From NCBI RefSeq assembly GCF_016411865.1, contig NZ_JAEKJA010000026.1:62001-126000 (forward strand): a stretch of 64,000 nt of DNA, given 5' to 3'. Shown here in pieces: positions 9,126-17,560 of the stretch; the stretch's first letter is position 1; each line of letters opens with the position of its first letter. The position numbers and the translations under genes were made by a program. The notes under the pieces were generated by a model. The model made no database searches. It was not told the origin of the DNA and saw only the letters and a list, made by a program, of their open reading frames with translations. This DNA comes from Acuticoccus mangrovi (GTDB taxonomy: Bacteria > Pseudomonadota > Alphaproteobacteria > Rhizobiales > Amorphaceae).

Positions 9126-10805
9126 TCAGTCGGCGGTCGGGGCGTTGCGGAAGAGGGTGAGCGCGACGGGATCGCCCTTCGAGATGTTGAAGCCGTCGAC
9201 CTCGCCGACGCGCTCGATCGCGACGCCGGCCGTCGCCGCAGCCGCCTCCACCTCGCCGACGAAGCGGGCGCGGGCGGCGATGACGGCGCAATGGCCGTCG
9301 AGGGCGGCGACCGCCTGCTCGGGCGAGAGGAGCCCGGTGTCGGTGCCGGCGAGGAAGATCATGCTCGGCTCGTTGAAGCCGATGGAGATGAGGCGTGGAT
9401 CGGGGCAGCCGGCCGCCGCGTCGGCCGCCGCCACGAGGCGCGGGCTGACCCAGACCGGCGAGAGCTTCGGAAGGGCGAGGCCCCAGACGGCGACTTGCGC
9501 CACCACCGCGGCTGCGACTGTCGGCACGATCACCGCGCCGGAGACGGGCGAGGCGCCGCCGAAGAGGGCGCGCGCCGCCGCCACCGCCGACGCCGCCGCG
9601 AGCGCGGCGACGGGCAGTGCCACCCAGGGGATGGGCGTCGCGAAGAGGAGGAAGCCGACGGGAATCGCGACGAGGACGGCGACGGGCACGGCGGCGACAT
9701 AGACCGCCGCGACGCGCGCGAGCCAGCGCGGCGGGGATGCCGCATGGAGCGCGGCGACCACCGCGAGGGCGATGCCCGGCACCACCGGCAGCGTATAGTG
9801 CGGCAGCTTGGTGGGCACGAGCTCGAACACGATCCACGACGGTACGACCCAGGCGAAGGCGTAGACGAACACCGCGCCGCGCCGCTGCCAGATCCGCCAG
9901 GCTGCGGCGAGGGTGAGCGGGGCGAGCGGCCAGGCGACCGCCAGGAAGAAGGCGAGGTGGACGAGCGGCGGGGCGCCGTGGCCTTCCTGGCCGCCGGCGG
10001 CCTTGCCGAGGAAGTCGTGGCCGAGGGCGGCGCTGTAGAAGGCCCCGTCGGTCGCGATGTAGATGCCGACGAACCAGGGCAGGCAGATCGCCGCGACGAT
10101 CGGCAGCCCCACGAGGAAGCGCATGCGCGACAGGAGGCGTCGACCGTCGACGACGAGGAGCGTCGCGACGGTGAGGACCATCACCATCGGCGCGATGGGG
10201 CCTTTGACGAGGATGCCGAGGGCGAGCGCCACCCAGAAGAGGAGGGGCATCGCCCAGCCCTTGCGCTCGGCGAGCCAGATGCGGGCGAGCGCCCCCATCA
10301 TCGCCACCACCGTCGCAAGGAGCACGGCGTCGGTCTTGGCGAGCCTTGCCTCCACCCCGACGATGATGGTGGCGCCGAGGAGGGCGCCGACGGTCAGCGC
10401 GCCGCCGAAGGGCAGGAAGGCGCGTGCGGCCCAGACCGCGAGGAGCACCGCCGCCATCGCGCCGAGGAGGGAGGGCACGCGGTAGACCCAGAGCGGCGCC
10501 GCCGCGCCCTCGCCGTAGAGGGTCACCGCCGCCGCCTGCAGCCAGTGGATGCCGATGGGCTTCTTGTGGCGTGGCGCCTCCTGGAAGCGGATGCGCACAT
10601 AGTCGCCCGTCTCCACCATCTGCTTCGTCGCCTGGGTGTAGCGCGGCTCGTCCCGGTCGATCGGCGGAATGGAGGCGATGCCGGGCGCGAGCGACAGGAG
10701 CACCGTCGCGAGGAGGAGCAGCATCGGCAGGATGGCCGGCCAGTCTCCACGCGGGAGAGGGGCGGGGGTGGCGGATGAGGGGATCGGTGCGGACATCGGC
10801 GGCAT
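9126..10805 (-). CDS. Family 39 (ArnT/PMT-like) lipid A sugar transferase
   Basis: 559 residues, about 12 membrane helices. The first periplasmic loop carries IDRDEPRYTQATKQM, matching the ArnT/RgtA catalytic DE-containing motif for lipid-linked donors, followed by KKPIGIHWLQ. ArnT-type enzymes move an aminoarabinose or galacturonic acid from a polyprenyl phosphate to lipid A on the periplasmic side. With GT2 and LAB-N genes downstream it forms a complete three-gene donor-synthesis and transfer module. The sugar is unknown; galacturonic acid is favoured by analogy with rhizobial Rgt proteins. An internal ATG at 10796 is an equally possible start. Confidence 0.85.
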   Translation of the reverse strand: MPPMSAPIPSSATPAPLPRGDWPAILPMLLLLATVLLSLAPGIASIPPIDRDEPRYTQATKQMVETGDYVRIRFQEAPRHKKPIGIHWLQAAAVTLYGEGAAAPLWVYRVPSLLGAMAAVLLAVWAARAFLPFGGALTVGALLGATIIVGVEARLAKTDAVLLATVVAMMGALARIWLAERKGWAMPLLFWVALALGILVKGPIAPMVMVLTVATLLVVDGRRLLSRMRFLVGLPIVAAICLPWFVGIYIATDGAFYSAALGHDFLGKAAGGQEGHGAPPLVHLAFFLAVAWPLAPLTLAAAWRIWQRRGAVFVYAFAWVVPSWIVFELVPTKLPHYTLPVVPGIALAVVAALHAASPPRWLARVAAVYVAAVPVAVLVAIPVGFLLFATPIPWVALPVAALAAASAVAAARALFGGASPVSGAVIVPTVAAAVVAQVAVWGLALPKLSPVWVSPRLVAAADAAAGCPDPRLISIGFNEPSMIFLAGTDTGLLSPEQAVAALDGHCAVIAARARFVGEVEAAAATAGVAIERVGEVDGFNISKGDPVALTLFRNAPTAD

Positions 10806-11015
10806 CTAGTCCGTCGGCCGACCGCTTGTCCATCGGCTCAATTGCAACACTCTGTCGCCTTCGCGCCGGTCGGCTGGCGTGGCTTCGGCGGCTCTGCTAG
10901 AGGGCTAGCCTAGGCACGATCTGAAGCGGTGCTCGGATGGGCGATCGGCATCGGCGGGAGGTGCCCGCCACCGGGCCGCTCTCGATCCCGGCCGACCACG
11001 CTTCAAGGGCGCGCG

Positions 11016-11852
11016 ATGGCCGTCATTGCACAGATCACCGACCCGCACATGCGCCCGCCCGGGCTGCTGACGCTCGGCCAGATCGACGCGGCCGGCTTCC
11101 TCGCCGCCGCCGTCGACACCATCATCGCCAAGCACGGCGAGATCGACGCGGTGGTCGTCACCGGCGACCTCACCGACCTCGGCGAGAGCGACGCCTACAC
11201 CCATGCCGCGATGCTTCTGTCCCGCTTCAGCGTGCCGGTGATCGTGGTGCCCGGCAACCACGACCGTACCGGCCCGATGCGCGAGGTGTTCGAGGCCTAC
11301 GGCGGGCTCGGCCGCTCGGAGGTGGAGGGCAAGATGTGCTTCGCCGTCGCGGCCGGCGACGCCACGGTGATCGCCCTCGACACCTCGGTCGACGGGTTGG
11401 GCGAGGACATCCATCACGGCACCCTCGGCGAGGCGCAGCTCGAGTGGCTCGACGCGACCTTGGCGGCGTCCGGCCAGACGCTCATCGCCATGCACCATCC
11501 CCCCTTCGAGGTGGACATCTCCTTCATGGACGCCATCGGCCTCACCGACCGGGAGGCCTTCGCCGCGATCATCGCCGAGCACGACAACGTGTCGCGCATC
11601 GCCTGCGGCCACGTCCACCGGGCGATCGTGGGGGAGGTGGCGGGGGTGCCGGCGCTCGCGATCCCGAGCGTCGCCCACCAGGTGCAGTTCTCGGTGTCGG
11701 CGGAGCTCACGCCCGCCTTCGTCATGGAGCCCGCCACCTACGCGATCCACCTCTTGCGGGATGGGCGCGCCACCTCGCACATCGGCTACGTGAACGACTT
11801 CGGAGGACCCGTGCCTTATCCTGAAAAGTCCGGCCACCGGGCGTACGAATGA
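11016..11852 (+). CDS. Class III metallophosphoesterase (CpdA-like)
   Basis: 278 residues with all five blocks of the calcineurin-like fold in order: ITDPH (Asp9, His11), VTGDLTD, PGNHDR, MHHPP and CGHVHR, which bind the dinuclear metal centre. The family includes CpdA cyclic 3',5'-AMP phosphodiesterase and YfcE/GpdQ-type glycerophosphodiesterases; substrate is not resolved by sequence. The ATG at 11016 begins MAVIAQITD, where the family domain starts; the upstream in-frame ATG at 10929 adds an unrelated leader. Its TGA overlaps the ATG of the threonine dehydratase (ATGA), so the two are co-translated. Confidence 0.85.
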   Translation: MAVIAQITDPHMRPPGLLTLGQIDAAGFLAAAVDTIIAKHGEIDAVVVTGDLTDLGESDAYTHAAMLLSRFSVPVIVVPGNHDRTGPMREVFEAYGGLGRSEVEGKMCFAVAAGDATVIALDTSVDGLGEDIHHGTLGEAQLEWLDATLAASGQTLIAMHHPPFEVDISFMDAIGLTDREAFAAIIAEHDNVSRIACGHVHRAIVGEVAGVPALAIPSVAHQVQFSVSAELTPAFVMEPATYAIHLLRDGRATSHIGYVNDFGGPVPYPEKSGHRAYE

Positions 11853-12859
11853 CCATCGAGCCCGTTACCGAAGCGCTGCTGCCGATCGCGATCGGCGACA
11901 TCGAGGCCGCGGCGAAGCGGCTCGACGGTGAGGCGATCCGCACGCCGCTCCTCGCCTCCGCCACGCTCGACGAGAAGGTCGGCGCACGCGTGCTCGTCAA
12001 GGCGGAGTGCCTGCAGCGCACAGGCTCCTTCAAGTTCCGCGGCGCGTTCAACCGCCTCTCGCTGATCCCGGCGGACGTGCGGGCGAACGGCGTGGTGGCC
12101 TGCTCCTCCGGCAACCACGCCCAGGGCGTGGCCGAGGCCGCCCGCCTCTTCGGTGTTCCCGCCACCATCGTGATGCCGCACGACGCGCCGGCGATCAAAC
12201 GCGCGCGCACCGAGCGCTCGGGCGCCAAGGTGGTGGTCTACGATCGGGAAACCGATGATCGCGAGGCGATCGCCGCGGCGATCTCGGAGCGCACCGGCGC
12301 GACCTTCGTCCACCCCTACGACGACCCCGGCGTGATGGCGGGGCAGGGCACGATTGGGCTCGAGATCGCCGCCGATCTTGCCGCGATGGGCCTTGCGGCC
12401 GACCGTGTGCTGGTGCCGGTGTCGGGCGGCGGGCTGATCGCCGGGGTGGCGGTGGCGATGGCGGCGAAGATGCCGCACGCGATCTGTCAGCCGGTGGAGC
12501 CCGCGGGCTTCGACGATCTGTCGCGCTCGCTGGTCGCGGGGGTACGGGTCACCAACGAACGCCGCGGCGGCTCGATCGCCGACGCGCTGCTCGCCGCGAC
12601 GCCCGGTCGCAACACCTTCGAGGTGCACATGCGCCACGTCGCCTCCGGCGTCGGCGTGGCCGACGAGGCGCTGCCCAAGGCGATGGCGTTCGCGATGAAC
12701 GAATTGAAGATCGTCACCGAGCCCGGCGGCGTGATCGCCCTCGCCGCGCTGCTCGAAGGGCTCTTCACGGTCAAGGGAGAGACGGTGGTGGTGGTCGCCT
12801 CCGGCGGCAACGCCGACCCGGACCTCATCGCCGAGGCGATCACCACCTATCGAGGCTGA
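11849..12859 (+). CDS. PLP-dependent threonine/serine dehydratase
   Basis: 336 residues, the catabolic size without the C-terminal ACT regulatory domains of biosynthetic IlvA. The PLP lysine is Lys62 in GSFKFRGA; the glycine loop SSGNHAQG and the phosphate loop SGGGLIAG are present. Expected reaction: threonine to 2-oxobutyrate plus ammonia, or serine to pyruvate plus ammonia. Overlaps the phosphodiesterase gene by 4 bases. Related fold-II enzymes such as hydroxy-aspartate dehydratase or serine racemase share these motifs, so substrate specificity is open. Confidence 0.87.
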   Translation: MTIEPVTEALLPIAIGDIEAAAKRLDGEAIRTPLLASATLDEKVGARVLVKAECLQRTGSFKFRGAFNRLSLIPADVRANGVVACSSGNHAQGVAEAARLFGVPATIVMPHDAPAIKRARTERSGAKVVVYDRETDDREAIAAAISERTGATFVHPYDDPGVMAGQGTIGLEIAADLAAMGLAADRVLVPVSGGGLIAGVAVAMAAKMPHAICQPVEPAGFDDLSRSLVAGVRVTNERRGGSIADALLAATPGRNTFEVHMRHVASGVGVADEALPKAMAFAMNELKIVTEPGGVIALAALLEGLFTVKGETVVVVASGGNADPDLIAEAITTYRG

Positions 12860-12883
12860 CCCACTCTAGGCCCGACCTTCCGG

Positions 12884-12919
12884 GGGTTTCGGCGACATGG
12901 TTCCATGTCGCCGAAACCC
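12884..12919. terminator. Bidirectional hairpin between convergent dehydratase and rpe genes
   Basis: A perfect 17-bp inverted repeat (GGGTTTCGGCGACATGG and its complement, separated by TT) fills the 63-base gap between two convergent stop codons. No long T-run follows in either direction, but placement and symmetry fit a shared terminator. Confidence 0.75.
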
Positions 12920-12922
12920 GCC

Positions 12923-13585
12923 TTAGCCGCGAATGGCGGTGATGGCGGCGGCATAGTCGGGCTTGCCGAACACGGCCGAGCCCGCCACCAGCGAATCGGC
13001 GCCGGCGGCCTTGGCGATCGGCGCCGTCCCCGTCGTCACCCCGCCGTCGACCTCGATGCGGATCGGCCGGTTGCCGACGAGCGCCTTGACGGAGGCGATC
13101 TTCTCGGCCGCGTTGGGCAGGAATTTCTGGCCGCCGAAGCCGGGGTTCACCGTCATGATGCAGACGAGGTCGATGCGGTGGAGCACGTTGGCGATGGCGC
13201 CGGCGGGCGTCGCGGGGTTGAGCGCCACGCCGACGTTGACGCCGTGGCCGCGCAGCGCCTCGAGCGCCCGGTCGAGGTGGCGCGTCGCCTCCACGTGCAC
13301 CGTGATGCCGTCGGCTCCGGCGTCGACGAAGGCGTCGATATAGGGTTCGAACGGCTCGATCATCAGGTGCACGTCGAAGGGGAGCCGGCAGTGCGGCCGC
13401 AGCGCCTTGATGACGGCGGGGCCGAACGAGATGTTGGGCACGAAGTGGCCATCCATCACGTCGAGGTGGAGCCAGTCGGCACCGGCAGCCTCGATGGCGG
13501 CGGCTTCCTCGCCGAGGCGGGTATAGTCGGCGGCGAGCAGCGAGGGGGCGACGACGAGCCCGTCGGCATGGTGCATGGCGCTCAT
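12923..13585 (-). CDS. rpe: Ribulose-phosphate 3-epimerase
   Basis: 220 residues, the standard length. TIM-barrel signatures are intact: VAPSLLAADY at the N-terminus, LHLDVMDGHFVPN with the metal-binding His and catalytic Asp, DVHLMI, VNPGFGGQKF, and the EVDGGV/AGSAVF phosphate-binding segments. It interconverts ribulose 5-phosphate and xylulose 5-phosphate in the pentose phosphate pathway. The ATG (13585) overlaps the stop of the upstream CAP lipoprotein gene (ATGA), so both are on one transcript ending at the hairpin at 12884-12919. Confidence 0.95.
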   Translation of the reverse strand: MSAMHHADGLVVAPSLLAADYTRLGEEAAAIEAAGADWLHLDVMDGHFVPNISFGPAVIKALRPHCRLPFDVHLMIEPFEPYIDAFVDAGADGITVHVEATRHLDRALEALRGHGVNVGVALNPATPAGAIANVLHRIDLVCIMTVNPGFGGQKFLPNAAEKIASVKALVGNRPIRIEVDGGVTTGTAPIAKAAGADSLVAGSAVFGKPDYAAAITAIRG

Positions 13586-14103
13586 TGGGCGCGCTCGTCG
13601 GGCTTTGCGAGGATCAACACCCAGTACGACTTGAATTGCCCCTGGTCGGTGAGGGCAAGGCCGATCCCCATGCGGGTCATCTCCGGATTGAGCAGGTTCT
13701 GGTTGTGCTGGCGCGAGCCCTCCCAGCCGTCGACGGCCATGACGAGGGTCGGGTAGCCCGCACCGAGATTTTCCGCCGCCCTCACCGCCGGATAGCCGGC
13801 CGCATCGAGGCGCTTGGCGAGACCGGAGGCGGTGTGCATCTCGGTCTTCAGCTTGTTGCGGCGGGCGAGCTCGCGGGCGGTGTCGGCGGCGACGCGGTCG
13901 AGGGTCGCGTCCACCGTCAACGCGCCGCGGCCGTGCGCCGCGCGGTGGGCGTTGATGAGGGATGCCGCGCGGGCCGGATCGACGGACCGCTCGCGCGGCA
14001 CGTTCGGCACCGTCGCCTGGGGCGAATCGCCCCCGATGCCCAACAGACCGCAGCCTGCGACCGGAAGGCAGAGGGCGAGGAGGAGAAGGGTGCGTCTCAG
14101 CAT
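13582..14103 (-). CDS. CAP-domain (SCP-like) lipoprotein
   Basis: 173 residues with a lipoprotein signal peptide (MLRRTLLLLALCLPVAGC; lipobox VAGC) followed by a CAP domain at about residues 45-165. The typical CAP blocks are present: INAHRAAHGR, MHTASGLAKRL, RAAENLGAGYP, and HNQNLLNPEMTRMGIG. Bacterial CAP proteins are exported and of mostly unknown activity; several bind lipids or peptidoglycan-related ligands. The ATG at 14103 is used because a signal peptide starts there; a longer frame adds ten residues lacking one. Co-transcribed with rpe. Confidence 0.88.
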   Translation of the reverse strand: MLRRTLLLLALCLPVAGCGLLGIGGDSPQATVPNVPRERSVDPARAASLINAHRAAHGRGALTVDATLDRVAADTARELARRNKLKTEMHTASGLAKRLDAAGYPAVRAAENLGAGYPTLVMAVDGWEGSRQHNQNLLNPEMTRMGIGLALTDQGQFKSYWVLILAKPDERAQ

Positions 14104-14225
14104 TCCTGCCTCATGCACCGCCCTCGCGCCCAACTCAAGGGCTTCGGCGCCACGGCTCGGGCCCCCGTCGGGGGAACGGAATGGGTCGGGCGGGCGTAGT
14201 GCCCAGACAGAAGGAGGGCAGCGAC

Positions 14226-15665
14226 ATGGACGAGCGATCGGCTGCGGTGGCCATTATCGGCGCCGGGACGGCGGGGCTTGCCGCGCTGCGCGAGGTGCGC
14301 CGGCATACTGACGACGTGCTTCTCATCGAGGCCGGCGCCTACGGCACCACCTGCGCCCGGCTCGGCTGCATGCCCTCCAAGCTCATGATCGCGGCGGCCG
14401 ATGCCGCGGAGGGGTGCCGCAACGCCGCCACCTTCGGCATCGAGACGGGCCCGGTGATGGTCGACGGTCGGGCGGTGATGGCGCGGGTTCAGGCACTGCG
14501 CGACCGCTTCGTGAGCCATGTGGTGGAGAGCGTGGAGGACATCCCCGCCGAGATGCGCCTGCGCGGCCGCGCGGTATTCGAAGGCGACGGCCGCCTGCGC
14601 GTCACCGGCGAGGGGCGCACCACGAGCGTTCGGGCCGAGCGCATCGTGATCGCCACCGGATCGCGTCCGATGGTGCCGGAGATGTTCGCGGGCCTCGAGA
14701 ATGTGGTGACGAGCGACGACGTGTTCGGCTGGCAGACCCTTCCCGAATCGGTGGTGGTGTTCGGCAACGGCATCATCGGGCTGGAGCTCGGCCAGGCGCT
14801 GACGCGGCTCGGCGTGCGCACCCGCCTGTTGGGCAAGGACGGTCTCGTCGGTCCGCTCACCGACCCCGACGTGCGCGCGGTGGCGACGGAGATCTTCTGC
14901 AACGCCTTCGAGTTCGTGCCGGACCACGAGGTGATCGACATTAGCGAGGCCGACCGCCTGACCATCGCCTACCACGCCGATGGGGGCGAGTTCTCCGGCA
15001 ACTTCGACATGGCCCTCCTCGCCGTCGGCCGGGTGCCCAATGTCGACGATCTCGGCCTCGAGGCCACCTCGCTGGCGCTCGACGAGGACGGCGTGCCGCT
15101 GTTCGATCCCGACACGGGCCAGTGCGGCACGAGCGCCGTCTTCATCGCCGGCGACGGGCAGAACGACAGGCCGCTGCTTCACGAGGCGAACCACACCGGG
15201 AGCATCGCCGGCGCCAACGCGGCCGCCTATCCGGCCGTCGCGGCGGGGCATCGGCGGACGCCGCTCGCGGTGGTGTTCAGCGACCCGGGGATCGCCATCG
15301 TGGGCGAGAGCCACGACGGGCTGATGGCGCGCGGCGCCGACATCGTGTGCGGCGCGGCGGACTGGTCGAAGCAGGGGCGCGCCCAGGTGATCGACGCCGC
15401 GTGCGGCCGCCTCCACGTCTATGCCGACCGTGCCGACACCCGCCTGCTCGGCGCCGAGATGGTGGGACCGGCAGCCGAGCACATCGCCCACGTCCTGGCG
15501 CTGGCGATCGAGCAGCGGATGACGCTCACGGAGCTCACCGCGATGCCCGTCTACCACCCGACGCTGGAGGAGGGGTTGTCGACCGCCCTCTGCGACGCCT
15601 TGGGGCAGCTGTCCCTCGGCGACCCGCCGCTGCGCCACGGCCTCGGCCATGGCGCTGGCGGGTGA
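14226..15665 (+). CDS. Dihydrolipoyl dehydrogenase-like flavoprotein disulfide reductase
   Basis: 479 residues. FAD-binding IIGAGTAGLAA at residues 10-20, redox disulfide Cys43/Cys48 in TTCARLGCMPSK, an NAD-binding GNGIIGLELGQ segment near 180, FAD segment FIAGDGQNDRPLLHEA, and the C-terminal dimer-interface catalytic His-Glu (HPTLEE). It belongs to the Lpd/mercuric reductase/Sth group but is not linked to 2-oxoacid dehydrogenase genes, so it may be a stand-alone disulfide reductase. ATG 14226 has AGGAGGG 7 bases upstream, deciding the start over the longer open frame. Convergent with the RTX gene, 6 bases apart. Confidence 0.85.
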   Translation: MDERSAAVAIIGAGTAGLAALREVRRHTDDVLLIEAGAYGTTCARLGCMPSKLMIAAADAAEGCRNAATFGIETGPVMVDGRAVMARVQALRDRFVSHVVESVEDIPAEMRLRGRAVFEGDGRLRVTGEGRTTSVRAERIVIATGSRPMVPEMFAGLENVVTSDDVFGWQTLPESVVVFGNGIIGLELGQALTRLGVRTRLLGKDGLVGPLTDPDVRAVATEIFCNAFEFVPDHEVIDISEADRLTIAYHADGGEFSGNFDMALLAVGRVPNVDDLGLEATSLALDEDGVPLFDPDTGQCGTSAVFIAGDGQNDRPLLHEANHTGSIAGANAAAYPAVAAGHRRTPLAVVFSDPGIAIVGESHDGLMARGADIVCGAADWSKQGRAQVIDAACGRLHVYADRADTRLLGAEMVGPAAEHIAHVLALAIEQRMTLTELTAMPVYHPTLEEGLSTALCDALGQLSLGDPPLRHGLGHGAGG

Positions 15666-15671
15666 GGGGCG

Positions 15672-17252
15672 TCAGGACAGGAGGTCGTCGAAGTTGCTCT
15701 TGAGGGTGAAGTCGCTGCCGTCGACCACCTGCGACTTGGTGTTGTCGGTCTCGTAGGTGAAGCCGAACAGCTTGGTGATGTCGCCGGCGGCAAGATCGGG
15801 CCGGGAGGTGCCCTCCCACGGCTCCACCGCGAAGGTCTTGTCGTAGTAGTCCGCGCCCCAGGTGGCGATGACGTCCTGCGCGCGCTTCTCGGTGAAGGTG
15901 AACTCGAGATTCTCGAGGTCCGTCAGCGTCACGTCGCCGATGTTGCGGATGAACACGTTGACGGAGATGCTGTCGTCGCCGGTGTCGACCTCGCGCACGA
16001 TGAGCTTGAAGCCGGCCTCGTTCTCGATCGCGTTGCCGTCCTCGTCGAGCGGGGTGTAGTCGCGGCCCGCGACGATGTCGCTGTTGCTGATCGTGACGTC
16101 GGACGGACGGTCGCTCACGAAGAAGCCGAACAGCTCCACCTCGGCGTAGGCGCCGACGGAGCGCTCGCCGCCGGAGGACATGTCGAAGACGCCGGTGTCC
16201 TCGTCGTAGGTCGCGTTGAAGGTGCGCGAGCCGTCGACGTCGAGCTCGGCATAGTCGGTGAGCTTGACGCGCAGGTCGTCGAGGTTGGTGATCGTCTCGC
16301 CGGTCTTGTTGCGCAGATAGACGTTGTAGATCTCGGTCTGGACGCCGTTGACCTCGAAGCTTGTGGCGAGCTGGACGCGCAGCTCGATGACGTCGTTCTC
16401 GACGACCACCTCGTCGCCGCCGCCGACGCCCGGGGCGGGCTTGATGTACTCGGACTGAATGTCCGCCTGCGTCAGCAGCGCCTTCTGGACGAACACCTGG
16501 TCGCCGGTCTTCTCGTTCTCGAGCAGCGTGCCGGTGCCGCCGAAGAGGTCGATGCGGCCGGCGGCGATCACCTTCAGATCGCCGGTGGCGTCGACGATCT
16601 GGTCGCCGTCGGCGACGCGGAAGTCCTTGATGATGTCCTGGGTCTTGCCGCGGCCGAAGTCCTGCTCGTCGAAGATGAACGCGTCGGCCCCCTGGCCGCC
16701 GTACATCGTGTCGTTGCCGTTGCCGCCGCGCAGGATGTCGTTGTTGGAGCCGCCGACCAGGAAGTCGTTGCCGTTCTCGCCGCGCAGCTCGTCGTCGCCG
16801 GCACCGCCGTTGATGGTGTCGTTGCCGGCGGCGCCGCTGACGAAGTCGTCGCCGGCGCCGGCTTTCACCCGATCGTTGCCGCCGAAGGCGAGGATCACGT
16901 CGTCCGCCGTGGTGCCGAAGACGCGGCCGCTCGAATGGTCGTCGATCACCCAATGGTCGCGGAAACCGTCGCGCGGATCGGCATAGTCGACCAGCGAGGT
17001 GACGTCGCGCACGTCGATCTGCTTGATGCCGTTGTTGATCGGCTGCTCGCGCAGTTGGGAAAATATGTCGTAGAGATCGCCCGCCCGCACGGCCTGCGGC
17101 AGGCCGATCTCGATAGTGCGGCTCGGATCGTTCTGCAGATATTCGAGGAACTCAGCGAACCTCCGCCCGGCGACCTCCGGCGAAATATCGGTGATGATGT
17201 AGCCACCCGCCTCGGTGAAGCTTGTGGTGGAGAACGATCCCGCCTTCGCCAT
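15672..17252 (-). CDS. RTX calcium-binding protein with two C-terminal beta-sandwich-like repeats
   Basis: 526 residues, no Sec signal. Residues 1-110 are unrecognised. About seven RTX nonapeptides (GG/AGxDxhxxG, e.g. AGNDTINGG, AGDDELRGE, NGNDFLVGG) run at residues 123-190 and should form a calcium-bound beta roll. Residues 286-390 and 413-510 resemble each other (YNVYLRNKTGETITNLDDL against VNVFIRNIGDVTLTDLENL) and look like tandem CBM-type beta-sandwich modules. The C-terminus (DFTLKSNFDDLLS) fits a type I secretion signal. No T1SS genes lie in the window. Likely an exported surface or matrix protein; the ligand is unknown. GAAGGTG precedes the ATG. Confidence 0.8.
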   Translation of the reverse strand: MAKAGSFSTTSFTEAGGYIITDISPEVAGRRFAEFLEYLQNDPSRTIEIGLPQAVRAGDLYDIFSQLREQPINNGIKQIDVRDVTSLVDYADPRDGFRDHWVIDDHSSGRVFGTTADDVILAFGGNDRVKAGAGDDFVSGAAGNDTINGGAGDDELRGENGNDFLVGGSNNDILRGGNGNDTMYGGQGADAFIFDEQDFGRGKTQDIIKDFRVADGDQIVDATGDLKVIAAGRIDLFGGTGTLLENEKTGDQVFVQKALLTQADIQSEYIKPAPGVGGGDEVVVENDVIELRVQLATSFEVNGVQTEIYNVYLRNKTGETITNLDDLRVKLTDYAELDVDGSRTFNATYDEDTGVFDMSSGGERSVGAYAEVELFGFFVSDRPSDVTISNSDIVAGRDYTPLDEDGNAIENEAGFKLIVREVDTGDDSISVNVFIRNIGDVTLTDLENLEFTFTEKRAQDVIATWGADYYDKTFAVEPWEGTSRPDLAAGDITKLFGFTYETDNTKSQVVDGSDFTLKSNFDDLLS

Positions 17253-17312
17253 GAAAACACCTTCGACAAACGAACACTTGGGACTGATGCGCAGTCACAC
17301 GAAACGGCGCGC

Positions 17313-17402
17313 GGGGCCGATCCTGCGCGCGAGGATGCCATGGAATAGTTGTAGGTCTTTTGTCAAACAATATAGAATTACGTCTTGGAGAGGATCGGCC
17401 CC
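17313..17402. promoter_or_regulatory. AT-rich island flanked by a 12-bp inverted repeat, upstream of RTX gene
   Basis: The 308-base gap between the RTX gene and the carboxypeptidase gene contains an unusually AT-rich patch (about 17341-17381) with TTGACA on the minus strand (17366-17361). It is bracketed by GGGGCCGATCCT (17313-17324) and its exact complement AGGATCGGCCCC (17391-17402). This fits a promoter/operator for the divergently placed genes; no convincing -10 at 17-bp spacing was found. Nothing else recognised in the gap. Confidence 0.4.
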
Positions 17403-17560
17403 ACCGCGCCGTCCCGCCGGCCGGGCCGCCCGATCGGCCGCGGCATTCCGGCAACGCCTGCGCCCAATTCCGTTTGTGGCGGGAGGGTTAGGAGCTTTGT
17501 CCCGGGACAGTCCCGTGGGGGCGCGTCATAAACGAGGCGAACGACCCGAGAGGAACCGGG

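Noticed and set aside
8559-10778. 739-codon open frame antisense to the GT39 gene
   Set aside because: Composition is typical of antisense shadows, and it crosses two well-supported glycosyltransferase genes.
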